Shown: piece after piece, positions 25,627 to 34,306 of the stretch
Layout of the letters: every line of letters begins with the position of its first letter
How positions within the stretch are numbered: position 1 is the stretch's first letter
NCBI RefSeq assembly: GCF_014698015.1
Contig: NZ_JACXBS010000001.1
Span: 186,001 to 250,000, forward strand
DNA length: 64,000 bases
Source of the DNA: Kocuria sp. cx-455
Lineage (GTDB): Bacteria > Actinomycetota > Actinomycetes > Actinomycetales > Micrococcaceae
Reading direction: 5' to 3'
The notes under the pieces: generated by a model
What the model saw: only the letters and a program-made list of their open reading frames with translations
Databases searched by the model: none
What the model was told of the DNA's origin: nothing
Made by a program: the position numbers and the translations under genes

Positions 25627-27131
25627 TGAGCGAGATGACCAGCAGCGACACCAGCAAGGGATTGAGTTCGGGTTCCGTGGGCCTGTTGGGCGCCGTGGTG
25701 ATCGGTATGTCCTGCATCGCCCCCGCCTACACGCTGTCCGGAGCGCTGGGGCCCACCGCCGCGGCGGTCGGTACCCATTTGCCCGCCATTTTCCTGGTGG
25801 GTTTCATTCCGATGTTGCTCGTGGCCGTTGGCTACAGGCAGCTCAACCGGGCCATGCCCGACTCCGGCACCACGTTCACGTGGACGTCCAAGGCTTTCGG
25901 GCCGTGGGTCGGATGGATGGGCGGTTGGGGGCTCCTGGCCGCCACCATCCTGGTGCTGTCCAACCTTGCGGGCATCGCCGTGGACTTCTTCTACCTGATG
26001 CTCTCGCAGCTCACCGGCAACGACTCTCTGGCTGATCTCGCGCGGAACGTGCCCGTCAACATCCTGACGTGTTTGGTCTTCATGGCCGGCGCATGTTGGA
26101 TCTCGTATCGAGGGATGGAAGCCACCAAGAAGGTCCAGTACGTGCTGGTGGCCTTCCAGATCATCGTGCTCCTGTGGTTCGCGATATCCGCCTACATTCA
26201 CGTGGCCAACGGCACCGCTTTCGGTGGCCTTCAAATCGAAGCCGAGTGGTTCAATCCGTTCGGGGTGCCATCGTTCTCCGCCTTTGCCGCCGGGGTCTCC
26301 CTGTCCGTGTTCATTTACTGGGGCTGGGACGTGGTGCTGACCATTAACGAGGAAACAACCGGTTCGTCCACCACTCCGGGCAAAGCCGCGTTGGCCACGA
26401 TTTTCTCCATCGTGGTGCTGTACATGGTCATCGGGCTGGCGGTTCTGAGCTTCGCCGGACTGTCCGATCAGGGGATCGGCCTCAACAACGCTGAAATCCA
26501 AGAAAACGTGTTTGCGGCGCTGGCGGGGCCCGTCATGGGGCCCTTGGCAATCCTGCTGTCGTTGGCGGTGCTGTCATCCTCCGCGGCCTCCTTGCAGTCG
26601 ACCTTCGTGTCCCCGGCTCGCACTTTGTTGGCAATGGGTTACTACGGGGCCCTGCCCAAGTCGTTCGCCCGGATCAACCCGCGGTTCCAGTCCCCGGGTT
26701 TCGCGACCGTGGCGGCGGCCGTGATCTCATCCTTGTTCTACACATTCATGCGGATCGTCAGTGAGGATGTCCTGTGGGACACCATTACGGCGCTGGGAAT
26801 GATGGTGTGCTTCTACTACGGGGTCACCGCCCTGGCATGTGTGTGGTACTTCCGCCGCTCGTGGTTCCGGTCCACCAAGAGTTTCTTCACCAATCTCGTG
26901 GCCCCGCTGCTGGGTGGTGTGCTGCTGCTGGTCTTCTTCGTGCAGACATCGGTGGATTCCATGGACCCTGACTACGGGTCAGGCTCCCAGATCGGTGGAG
27001 TGGGGCTCGTCTTCATCCTAGGGGCGGGAATTCTGGTACTCGGGTTGGTGGTGATGTTCACGCAGTACCTGCGCAACCGTTCGTTCTTCCGCCAGCGTTT
27101 CGAAACCACTGAACTGCCCGTGGTGGAATAG
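25626..27131 (+). CDS. APC-superfamily amino acid/polyamine permease
   Basis: 501 residues with 12-14 predicted helices. The APC N-terminal signature is GSVGLLGAVVIGMSCIAPAY, followed by PDSGTTFTWTSKAFGPWVGWMGGW in the helix 2-3 region. It is the last gene of the puo-usp-permease unit and starts within the stop of the usp gene, with AGGAGG upstream. By context it probably imports putrescine or exchanges amine and amino acid; sequence alone shows only the superfamily. Confidence 0.82.
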   Translation: MSEMTSSDTSKGLSSGSVGLLGAVVIGMSCIAPAYTLSGALGPTAAAVGTHLPAIFLVGFIPMLLVAVGYRQLNRAMPDSGTTFTWTSKAFGPWVGWMGGWGLLAATILVLSNLAGIAVDFFYLMLSQLTGNDSLADLARNVPVNILTCLVFMAGACWISYRGMEATKKVQYVLVAFQIIVLLWFAISAYIHVANGTAFGGLQIEAEWFNPFGVPSFSAFAAGVSLSVFIYWGWDVVLTINEETTGSSTTPGKAALATIFSIVVLYMVIGLAVLSFAGLSDQGIGLNNAEIQENVFAALAGPVMGPLAILLSLAVLSSSAASLQSTFVSPARTLLAMGYYGALPKSFARINPRFQSPGFATVAAAVISSLFYTFMRIVSEDVLWDTITALGMMVCFYYGVTALACVWYFRRSWFRSTKSFFTNLVAPLLGGVLLLVFFVQTSVDSMDPDYGSGSQIGGVGLVFILGAGILVLGLVVMFTQYLRNRSFFRQRFETTELPVVE

Positions 27132-27232
27132 GTCCTTCTCGCGGTCCATGCCGGGGTAACGGGCGCCGAATTTGCCGTGGCCACGGGTGCCCCGAATTTT
27201 CCGCCCCGCGGCGCCCCGAGTAGCGTGGGAGC

Positions 27233-27625
27233 ATGCCCGCGAATGCCAATGAACCAACCAGCGTGCGCCTGGACGTATGGTTGTGGTCGGTGCGTCTGTT
27301 CAAGACTCGATCCGCTGCAACCACCGCGTGCCGGGCCGGTCACGTGCGGCTCAATGCGGCGCCCGTGAAGGCGGCGCAGCCCGTGCGCGTGGGGGATCGA
27401 GTCACGGTGCGGCGTCCCGGGTGGCAGCAGGAATTTCAGGTCACCACGTTGATCGTCAAGCGCGTGGGTGCCCCGGTGGCGGCGCAGTGCTACATCGATC
27501 ATTCGCCGCCACGGCCGGCCGAACTCAGTGTTCCCGTGGGGCGCCGTGACCGCGGTGCCGGTAGGCCCACCAAGAAGGATCGCCGCGAGATGGAACGACT
27601 GCGCGGTCTGGACGGTTCGCGCTAG
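27233..27625 (+). CDS. S4-domain RNA-binding protein (Hsp15-like)
   Basis: 130 residues. The S4 RNA-binding fold spans about 10-75 (VRLDVWLWSVRLFKTRSAATTACRAG, then VRLNAAPVKAAQPVRVGD), followed by a basic C-terminal tail (RRDRGAGRPTKKDRREMERLRG). This is the layout of Hsp15/HslR, which binds 50S subunits carrying stalled nascent chains. The start is ATG 27233. It stands alone, convergent with the GAP-family gene. Confidence 0.85.
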   Translation: MPANANEPTSVRLDVWLWSVRLFKTRSAATTACRAGHVRLNAAPVKAAQPVRVGDRVTVRRPGWQQEFQVTTLIVKRVGAPVAAQCYIDHSPPRPAELSVPVGRRDRGAGRPTKKDRREMERLRGLDGSR

Positions 27626-27707
27626 TCCGCCATGCTTTGCGATGGATGCCCGCGCGGAGATCGGGAACCGAGCTCGACCCAACTGCTGAGCAGCGACACC
27701 GGCGCAG

Positions 27708-28475
27708 CTACATCGACTGCAGCATCCCGAAGGCATTGATGGCCAGCAGCACACCCACAATGCCGATAATCCATGACGTGGTGGACTGGGCGTTCTTCGT
27801 GAGCCAGCGGTCCAGCGCGGACAGCGGGCGCTCCAGCGCATTGCGGGCTACCAATCGTCCGAGAGTCAGGATCAACGCCGGCGCAATCATCACCAGGCAG
27901 TACCCTGCAAGCAAAACCAGTGAAATCGTCAGGCTCGGGCTTGTCGACGAGATGATGCCGATGCCCGCCAGGTACGGAACCATGGTGGCCACCTCGAGCG
28001 AGACCCCCACTAGGGCCAGACCCATGAGCGCAGCCAGGGATCCGGCACCGGCGCGAGTGTCGGCGGGAGCGCCGTCGGCACCCAGGATTCGGCCGCGCCA
28101 GCGCGAGACTCGGCCCCCGGTCGACGACGCCGCCTCGCCGGCCGCCGCGCGTTCGGCGGCCATGCGCTTGGCCCGCTTAGTGCCCGGGTCCATCAGGTAG
28201 CTCAGGGTGACCAGGCCGATTCCCAGCACTAATTGAATGATGTACGCGGTGCGAGATTCCAGGGCATCCCCGAAGGTGTCGAGGAAGGCCGTGGCGCCCA
28301 GCATGACAACCACGCCGATCACAAAATACGCGGCCATCACCGTGGCCAGGTAGACGAGCAAGCGGCTTGTCCTCAGGCGACCGGGCGCCATGAGTAGCCA
28401 GATCGGGATGAGCAGTGTTCCGAAGCTGGTGGAATCGACTAGGGCGAGAACCGCAAGAATTCCGAGAGTCTCCAT
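27708..28475 (-). CDS. GAP-family (Sap-like) multi-pass membrane protein
   Basis: 255 residues, about six helices in a LysE-like arrangement with a charged Arg/Ala-rich loop in the middle (residues ~100-145). It resembles the GAP family (Sap/PF11139) of mycobacteria, associated with export of surface lipids, though transport is not proven here. ATG 28475 follows GGAAGG. It is divergent from a TetR regulator, and the 71-bp gap is filled by two operator dyads, so expression is almost certainly controlled by that protein. Confidence 0.75.
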   Translation of the reverse strand: METLGILAVLALVDSTSFGTLLIPIWLLMAPGRLRTSRLLVYLATVMAAYFVIGVVVMLGATAFLDTFGDALESRTAYIIQLVLGIGLVTLSYLMDPGTKRAKRMAAERAAAGEAASSTGGRVSRWRGRILGADGAPADTRAGAGSLAALMGLALVGVSLEVATMVPYLAGIGIISSTSPSLTISLVLLAGYCLVMIAPALILTLGRLVARNALERPLSALDRWLTKNAQSTTSWIIGIVGVLLAINAFGMLQSM

Positions 28476-28493
28476 GGGGGGCCTTCCGTGTTG

Positions 28494-28515
28494 AACTAGC
28501 ACGGGCGTGCCAGAT
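28494..28515. promoter_or_regulatory. TetR operator 1 (imperfect dyad)
   Basis: AACTAGCAC-GGGC-GTGCCAGAT is an imperfect copy of the adjacent perfect dyad. Its centre is 24 bp from that of operator 2, and it lies 19 bp upstream of the GAP-family start. Confidence 0.65.
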
Positions 28516-28516
28516 C

Positions 28517-28540
28517 AAACTAGCACAACCGTGCTAGTTT
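28517..28540. promoter_or_regulatory. TetR operator 2 (perfect 10-bp inverted repeat)
   Basis: AAACTAGCAC-AACC-GTGCTAGTTT is a perfect inverted repeat ending 6 bp before the TetR ATG at 28547. It would block the regulator's own ribosome site and promoter, consistent with autoregulation. Confidence 0.8.
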
Positions 28541-28546
28541 TGGGTT

Positions 28547-29149
28547 ATGCCATCCAGAATTGACCGTGAAGCGCGCAAGGCCGAACTTGCAGAGGCCGCG
28601 TGGCGGGTGATTCTCAGGTCGGGTGTTTCTGCGGTGTCCGTGCGAACGGTGGCGGAAGAAGCGGACCTGGCGGTGGGGTCATTGCGGCACGTGTTTCCCA
28701 CCCGCACCGAGCTGCTCGTATATTCCGCGGAACTCATGATGGAGCGGGTGTACGAACGCATCGTGAATCTTCCCCGGCACGGCAGCACTGAAGATTACGT
28801 TCTCGAGGTGGTCAAGAACCTGGTGCCCTTCACCGAGCAGACCCGGGCGGAAATGGACGTCAACGTTGCATTGATTGCCGAGGCAACCGCGGTGCCCGAA
28901 CTTAAGACTTTGCGGGATGCCGCCCACGACCAGTTGGCCTCCGCGTGTATTCGATTGGCTGCCCTGCTTCGCGAAGAAGACCCGGAGGCCCCCGGCCCAG
29001 AAGCAACGCGGAGGGGCCGGCGACTTCACGCCCTCACGGATGGCCTTGCGCTGCATCTCATGCACCGGGACGCGTCCGAGGACAAGGACCGCGCCGTCGA
29101 GACCCTCAGGGATGAAATCCGGAATATCTCCGGCGGAGGGGAACGCTGA
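28547..29149 (+). CDS. TetR/AcrR-family regulator of the GAP-family gene
   Basis: 200 residues. The N-terminal helix-turn-helix is SAVSVRTVAEEADLAVGSLRHVFPTRTEL; the substitution of RH for YY in the usual SLYYHF is typical of BetI/AcrR-like members. The rest is an all-helical ligand domain. The ATG lies six bases from a perfect dyad that it presumably binds. Ligand unknown; the only visible target is the divergent membrane protein. Confidence 0.87.
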   Translation: MPSRIDREARKAELAEAAWRVILRSGVSAVSVRTVAEEADLAVGSLRHVFPTRTELLVYSAELMMERVYERIVNLPRHGSTEDYVLEVVKNLVPFTEQTRAEMDVNVALIAEATAVPELKTLRDAAHDQLASACIRLAALLREEDPEAPGPEATRRGRRLHALTDGLALHLMHRDASEDKDRAVETLRDEIRNISGGGER

Positions 29150-29175
29150 ACGTGTTCGCAGCGCGCCACGGCGGG

Positions 29176-30369
29176 TCACCGGTCGTTCGCGGACCCGTTG
29201 CGTTTGCCCTTCCAGCGCGTCATGGCGTAACTGAGCAACGACGGCGCTTCCTCCGGTTCCTTGGTATTTGCGTTCCGCAGCCTGTCCTGGCGCATGCGCT
29301 GGTGCTCATCCAGGTACTGCTCGTAGCGGCGCTGTTGTTGGCGTTGCTGTTCCTGTTCGGATGCACCGCCCAGGTCGTCGCTGTCCGGGTGGCGTTCCAC
29401 GGAGGTGATCGTGTGAGGTGGCTGGTCATCCGGGGAGCGGCGATTGCGCTGGCGCCGTTCCATGACCAGGCGTTCACGCTCGGCGCGCTCGGCCAGCCTG
29501 CGCTGGGACGCGCTCACCCTCTTGGGGTGCGAGTAGTTGTCCCGGATCCGTTCGATGACCGGCAGCTCATCCGTGGTCTCGTACGCGACCTGCTCGTCAT
29601 GGGCGCGGTAGGTGGGCGGAGCGTCGTACGCCGCGCGCTGCCGGGGGATCGGCTGGGTGGTTTCGCTCTCGCGCAGCTCGGTGACCGCGGGGAGGGGGCC
29701 GGTGTCCGCATCGTCCGCGCGGGCGGGAACCCAGTCGGCCTCGGAAAAGGCCTGGTAGCTGCTGAAGCCGCGCCAGAGTTTCCAGGCCAGGTACGCCACG
29801 CCCAGCAGGATGACCGTGGCCGGGGCGCCGTAGCCGGTCGCGTAGTAGACGGTGGCGACCACCAGCAGAACCAAACCCAGCCCCACGGGCGCGAGCGCCA
29901 TGGGCGTTTGCACCGGCAGCGCGCCGAGCAGGGTGCGGGTGTACCGGTTGGTCGCGTCCGAACCGTGCAGTGCGTGGGCGCGGATCTTCACGCCGGGCGG
30001 GGTGGTGTCGGTGAGCTTGTGGACAACTACCGGGGGTTCGTCCGGTTGGGATGCATTGCGGACGACGTCGCGCGCTCGCCCCGCCGCCAGAGCCGCCCTG
30101 TTCGACGCCGTGGCGCCCGCCAGCACCAAATAGCCGCCCATGGACAGCAGCACCCCGGGGAGCAGCACGGCGATGGCCAGGGCCAGAACGCGCCAGATCC
30201 AGGGAACGCCGGCGGCCGGGAAGTTCTCGAACTGCAGCACCCCGTGGGTGAACCACAGGATCACGCCCCCGATCAGCAGGCCCGTGATGCCGTTGATGAT
30301 GGCGAACACGCGCAACCGAGGCCAGCCGCGCGCCGAACGAGCGGCCCAGCGTTGTTCGCGTGTGCGCAT
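29176..30369 (-). CDS. Membrane protein with long charged C-terminal tail, unknown function
   Basis: 397 residues. Two helices near the N-terminus (FAIINGITGLLIGGVILWF and a long helix at ~60-85) and two in the middle (APVGLGLVLLVVATVYYA, APATVILLGVAYLAWKLW) are followed by ~190 mostly hydrophilic residues. These include a Glu/Gln/Arg-rich stretch (EQEQQRQQQRRYEQY) that probably forms a coiled coil. I recognise no family. ATG 30369 follows CAGGAG. It is divergent from the MFS pump at 30471. A scaffolding or envelope role is possible but unsupported. Confidence 0.68.
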   Translation of the reverse strand: MRTREQRWAARSARGWPRLRVFAIINGITGLLIGGVILWFTHGVLQFENFPAAGVPWIWRVLALAIAVLLPGVLLSMGGYLVLAGATASNRAALAAGRARDVVRNASQPDEPPVVVHKLTDTTPPGVKIRAHALHGSDATNRYTRTLLGALPVQTPMALAPVGLGLVLLVVATVYYATGYGAPATVILLGVAYLAWKLWRGFSSYQAFSEADWVPARADDADTGPLPAVTELRESETTQPIPRQRAAYDAPPTYRAHDEQVAYETTDELPVIERIRDNYSHPKRVSASQRRLAERAERERLVMERRQRNRRSPDDQPPHTITSVERHPDSDDLGGASEQEQQRQQQRRYEQYLDEHQRMRQDRLRNANTKEPEEAPSLLSYAMTRWKGKRNGSANDR

Positions 30370-30470
30370 GAGAACTCCTGATGTCCCGGGGAAGTGGGCT
30401 CCTTTCAGGGTAAATGGTTCCGGAGGCTTCGGCGGTGCCGTGCCCTGGATTGTGGGCCTAGGATCGACCA

Positions 30471-31742
30471 GTGCCCCGTTTACTGCTCGATATCACCCCA
30501 CTACGTGAATCCCCGGCGTTCCGCCGCCTGTGGATCGGCTCCACCATGTCCATGCTGGGGAATCAGTTCACGGTCGTGGCGATCAGCCTGGAGGTCTTCG
30601 AGCTCACGCGCTCCACGTTCGCCGTGGGCATGGTGGGTGTTGCCGCGCTGGTGCCGCTGATCATCTCGGGGTTGTACGGCGGATCCATGGGGGATGCCCA
30701 CAACCGCCGAACCGTGGGGTTGTGGACCACATTCGGACTCTTCGCGGTCACGGTCGCGCTGGCCGCGCACTCGTGGGCGCAGATTTCATCCCTGACCGTG
30801 CTGTACACCCTGGTGGCCCTGCATTCATTTGCGCAGGGGCTCAACCAGCCCGTGCGAGGGGCGATCGTTCCCCGGCTGGTGCCCGTGAAACAGTTGCCAG
30901 CTGCCAATGCGCTGTATCAACTGACCATGGGTTCCACACTCATGGTGGGGCCGTTACTGGGTGCATTGACCGTGGCCGGGCTGGGTTTCCAGTGGGCCTA
31001 CACCGTGGATGCCCTGACCTTCATGGCCAGTCTGTGGGCCATGTACCGGCTGCCGTCCCTTCCGCCCGACGGAGTCGCCTCCCGCGCCGGTTTCCGTTCC
31101 GTGATCGAGGGCTTCCGGTTCCTGGCCACCCGGCCCAATCTGCGCATGACCTTCCTGCTGGACATGGCCGCAATGTTCTTCGCGATGCCGCGCGCCCTGT
31201 TCCCGGTGCTGGGGGCCACGGTGTTGGGCGGCGATCAGTTCACCGTGGGGTTGTTGACCGCGGCGCTCGCGGCCGGTTCCGTGTTGGCGGGGTTGCTGTC
31301 CGGGCCGCTGGTGCGGTTGCATCGGCACGGCAAGGCGTGCGCGATGGCGGTGGCCGGTTGGGCCGTGTGCATCATGGCGTTCGGTGGTGTGATTCTGCTG
31401 GCCTCCGAAGGCTGGGGGCGCGAGACCGTGTGGCCGCTGGCGGCGTCGTGCGCCGTGCTGGTGGCGGCCGGTGCCATGGATGCGATCTCCATGCTGTTCC
31501 GCACCACCATCCTGCAAGCCGCCACACCGGACGCGCTGCGGGGTCGGTTGCAGGGCATCTTCATTGTGGTGGTGGCCGGCGGCCCGCGCCTGGGCGACGC
31601 GTTCATGGGCACCGCGGGGCAGTTCGCTGGCCCCGGCCTGGCCGCCGTGGTGGGTGCAGTCGTGTGTCTGGTGCTCGTGGTTGTACTGGTGCGAAAGTTC
31701 CCCGCGTTCAACCGCTACGACGCGCGCGATCCGCAACCGTAG
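30471..31742 (+). CDS. MFS exporter, EntS-like
   Basis: 423 residues with 12 helices, opening LLLDITPLRESPAFRRLWIGS. That opening and the G..GDAHNRRTV loop are typical of the enterobactin-exporter-like (EntS/MFS_3) group. The second half carries RTTILQAATPDALRGRLQGIF, a diagnostic loop of this group. The group exports siderophores, macrolides and other small molecules; no biosynthetic genes adjoin it. The GTG start at 30471 follows a short intergenic region shared with the divergent membrane protein. Confidence 0.8.
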   Translation: MPRLLLDITPLRESPAFRRLWIGSTMSMLGNQFTVVAISLEVFELTRSTFAVGMVGVAALVPLIISGLYGGSMGDAHNRRTVGLWTTFGLFAVTVALAAHSWAQISSLTVLYTLVALHSFAQGLNQPVRGAIVPRLVPVKQLPAANALYQLTMGSTLMVGPLLGALTVAGLGFQWAYTVDALTFMASLWAMYRLPSLPPDGVASRAGFRSVIEGFRFLATRPNLRMTFLLDMAAMFFAMPRALFPVLGATVLGGDQFTVGLLTAALAAGSVLAGLLSGPLVRLHRHGKACAMAVAGWAVCIMAFGGVILLASEGWGRETVWPLAASCAVLVAAGAMDAISMLFRTTILQAATPDALRGRLQGIFIVVVAGGPRLGDAFMGTAGQFAGPGLAAVVGAVVCLVLVVVLVRKFPAFNRYDARDPQP

Positions 31743-31886
31743 GGATGACTCCAGTGTGAGTTCCAAGGTGCGCAGTGGCAGCCTCTTGAGCCGAATTCAT
31801 GTCTTGTACGTCACAATGGAAAAGAAATCGGGCGCTGTGCAGGGCCTTGCGCACGGCGCACATCGATCCACCAGAAGGAGCGAACA

Positions 31887-33344
31887 ATGGCAATCCTTGA
31901 GGACACCCGCTGGCACGGGAAGCTCTACATCAATGGGTGGCGTGACGGGTCCGGCGAGCCGATCTCCGTTCAAAATCCCGCCTCAGAAGAGGTTCTGGCC
32001 ACGGTTGGTTCCGCATCCCCGGCCGATGTCTACGACGCCGCTCGGCAGGCCTCCGAAGCGCAGGTCGCCTGGGCCGGGCTCAAACCGACCGAACGCGCAG
32101 CGGTCCTGCGCAAGGCGGGCCAGCTTTTCGAGGAGAACGCGGACGAGATCATCGACTGGGTGGTGCGCGAGACCGGGGCGATCCAGCCCAAGGCGGGGAT
32201 GGAAGCAAACGTGGCAGCGCAGGAGTGCTACGAGGCATCCGCACTGCCCACGCACCCTTCCGGCGAGGTCTTAGCCTCCGATGAGCCGCACTGGTCCTTT
32301 GCCCGGCGCGTGCCCGCGGGGGTGGTGTCGGTGATTTCACCGTTCAATTTCCCCTTGATCCTGTCCATCCGTTCCGTGGCCCCGGCGTTGGCCCTGGGGA
32401 ACGCGGTGTTGTTGAAGCCGGATCCTCGCACACCCATTAGCGGTGGGGTGCTGATCTCCCGGATCTTCGAGGAGGCGGGGCTGCCCCAGGGAGTCCTGCA
32501 GGTCTTGCCGGGCGGCGGCGATGCGGGCGCGGCCGCGGTGGATGCACCCGAGGTGCGGATCGTGTCCTTCACCGGGTCGACCGAGGCGGGCCGCCATGTG
32601 GGGGCCGCCGGTGCCAAGCACTTGAAGCGAACACACTTGGAGCTGGGCGGCAACAACGCCATGGTGGTGCTGCCCTCTGCCGATCTGGACTTGGCGGCGA
32701 GCGTCGGCTCCATGGGATCGTTCTTCCACCAGGGGCAGGTATGCATGACCACGGGCCGGCACATCGTGCACGAGGATGTGTACGAGTCTTATGTCGCCAA
32801 GTTGGCGGAGCGCGCGGACGCGCTGGCGGTGGGCGATCCGTCCGAGGGGCAGGTTCACCTGGGGCCGATCATCGACGAGAAGCAATTGAAGTCCGTGGAT
32901 TCCAAGGTCCAGGATTCGGTCATCGCGGGTGCTTCCATCCGCGCGGGCGCCACGCATGACGGCCTGTTCTACCGACCCACGGTTCTCGCGGATCTCTCCG
33001 TGGACATGCCGGCGTGGAATGAGGAGATCTTCGGCCCGGTGGCACCGGTCATCAAGGTGTCTTCCGTCGAAGAGGCCGTGAACCTGGCGAACAATTCGGA
33101 GTATGCGCTGTCGCTGTCGATCATTGGTGACGTGGGTGAGGCGCTCAAGGTGGCGGACCGCATCACGGCGGGCAAGATCCACATCAATGAGATGACCGTG
33201 ATGGACGAGGCCACCGCCCCCATGGGAGGCATGAAGGCCTCCGGGACGGGCGCTCGTTTCGGTGGTGCGGCCGCGAACATCGAGGCGTTCACCGAGAGCC
33301 AGTGGGTCACGATCAGCCCTGACATTCCCCAGTACCCGTTCTGA
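31887..33344 (+). CDS. Benzaldehyde dehydrogenase (NAD+)-like
   Basis: A 485-residue aldehyde dehydrogenase. SPFNFPLILSIR, FTGSTEAGRHVG and LELGGNNAM are the standard cofactor and base segments; the nucleophile is C286 in FHQGQVCMTTGRH. The QVCMTTGRH form and the C-terminal MTVMDEATAPMGG motif are characteristic of benzaldehyde/vanillin dehydrogenases (XylC-type). It would oxidise aromatic aldehydes to acids. It is monocistronic: ATG 31887 with AAGGAG at 31875-31880, and a strong hairpin terminator 15 bp after the stop. The aromatic-acid transporter at the window's right edge may be functionally related but is distant. Confidence 0.83.
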   Translation: MAILEDTRWHGKLYINGWRDGSGEPISVQNPASEEVLATVGSASPADVYDAARQASEAQVAWAGLKPTERAAVLRKAGQLFEENADEIIDWVVRETGAIQPKAGMEANVAAQECYEASALPTHPSGEVLASDEPHWSFARRVPAGVVSVISPFNFPLILSIRSVAPALALGNAVLLKPDPRTPISGGVLISRIFEEAGLPQGVLQVLPGGGDAGAAAVDAPEVRIVSFTGSTEAGRHVGAAGAKHLKRTHLELGGNNAMVVLPSADLDLAASVGSMGSFFHQGQVCMTTGRHIVHEDVYESYVAKLAERADALAVGDPSEGQVHLGPIIDEKQLKSVDSKVQDSVIAGASIRAGATHDGLFYRPTVLADLSVDMPAWNEEIFGPVAPVIKVSSVEEAVNLANNSEYALSLSIIGDVGEALKVADRITAGKIHINEMTVMDEATAPMGGMKASGTGARFGGAAANIEAFTESQWVTISPDIPQYPF

Positions 33345-33359
33345 GCCTACTAACCAGTG

Positions 33360-33399
33360 CAGCAAGGTGACCGTGCAACAAACGGTGACCTTGCTGTTT
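33360..33399 (+). terminator. Rho-independent-type terminator after benzaldehyde dehydrogenase
   Basis: A perfect 15-bp stem (33360-33374 CAGCAAGGTGACCGT with 33382-33396) has a 7-base loop and a short TTTC tail, placed 15 bp after the stop codon. Confidence 0.85.
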
Positions 33400-33490
33400 C
33401 AGTAAGGCACAACGACCGTATCTGGCCAGTAGTTATGCATTTGCATTGAAAAGTTTTCCACAGGATTTTGCTCGCGGTGGATTGTGCCGA

Positions 33491-33502
33491 ACGAAATTTC
33501 GT
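33491..33502. promoter_or_regulatory. 12-bp palindrome upstream of the DUF6318 gene
   Basis: ACGAAATTTCGT is a perfect palindrome in the 224-bp gap before the lipoprotein gene at 33569, a region with locally AT-rich promoter-like sequence. It is a candidate operator; no regulator is adjacent. Confidence 0.35.
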
Positions 33503-33568
33503 AAGCTCGAATGGCTGCCGCATGACGGTGGTGGCCGCGAGCTTCATTGAGTTAGAGGGGACTATCCA

Positions 33569-34306
33569 ATGGGGGATACGCTGAGGCGTAGTAAGTTCGC
33601 GGCGAGCCTGGCCGCGCTGGCGTTGGGGCTAACGCTGGCCGGCTGCGGCGACACTAACAACCCCGGGTCGGAGGGTACGGCCACGACTGCCGACGGTAGT
33701 GCATCTCCCAGCACCGGTGAGACCGGCGCGGAGTCATCCGATTCGCCAGCCTCGACACCGGATCCGTCCGCCAGCGGCGACTGGTGGCCCGAGCAGCCGG
33801 ACAAGATGGCTACCGGCCAAGAGTTCCCGGATGATTACGAACCTGCCACCCTTGAGCACCCCGCCCGCAATGTGCCCAAACCGGTGATGCCGGAAGAAGC
33901 TAAGCAGGAGACCGAGGCGGGGGCGCAGGCGTTTTTGGACTACCGCACGGACGCAGTCTGGTACGCGTTCCAGACGGGGGACACCTCGTTGGTGCGACAG
34001 GTGACAGCAGAATCTTGCGCGCAATGCTTCAGTCAGTTCGACAGCATTGACAACGTGTATTCGAAAAATGGGTGGATGGCTGGAGGCTATGAAAGGTCTG
34101 AAATTATTTCCGATTCTTTTTATAGTGGAGCCAACGGGATATATACCCTACCTGTCGATGTTGAAAGCTCTGGAGTAAAAAGTATGGAAGACCAGCGATT
34201 GACCCTGCAACAGCAGCCCTTTGCGACTAACGACGGATTCAACGTAAATATTGATTTCAGGGATGGCATGTGGACTTACGTAACCGGTTCTCCAAGAAAC
34301 GCCTGA
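33569..34306 (+). CDS. DUF6318-type lipoprotein
   Basis: 245 residues. The signal ends LTLAGC with the lipid cysteine at C26, followed by a Ser/Thr/Asp/Pro-rich spacer (to about 75). The domain begins PKPVMPEEAKQETEAGAQAFLDYRTDAVWYAFQTGDTSL and continues ESCAQC and NGWMAGGY, the pattern of the DUF6318 family common in Micrococcaceae. ATG 33569 follows GAGGGGA. Base composition falls from about 62% GC to about 45% in its last 230 bp. Its 3' end overlaps the next gene by 37 bp in another frame, so the two are expressed together. Function unknown. Confidence 0.75.
   Translation: MGDTLRRSKFAASLAALALGLTLAGCGDTNNPGSEGTATTADGSASPSTGETGAESSDSPASTPDPSASGDWWPEQPDKMATGQEFPDDYEPATLEHPARNVPKPVMPEEAKQETEAGAQAFLDYRTDAVWYAFQTGDTSLVRQVTAESCAQCFSQFDSIDNVYSKNGWMAGGYERSEIISDSFYSGANGIYTLPVDVESSGVKSMEDQRLTLQQQPFATNDGFNVNIDFRDGMWTYVTGSPRNA

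Noticed and set aside
30530-31759. 409-codon frame overlapping the EntS-like MFS gene on the same strand
   Set aside because: A frame-shifted shadow rich in Arg/Gly/Ala; the 12-helix MFS frame is the real one.
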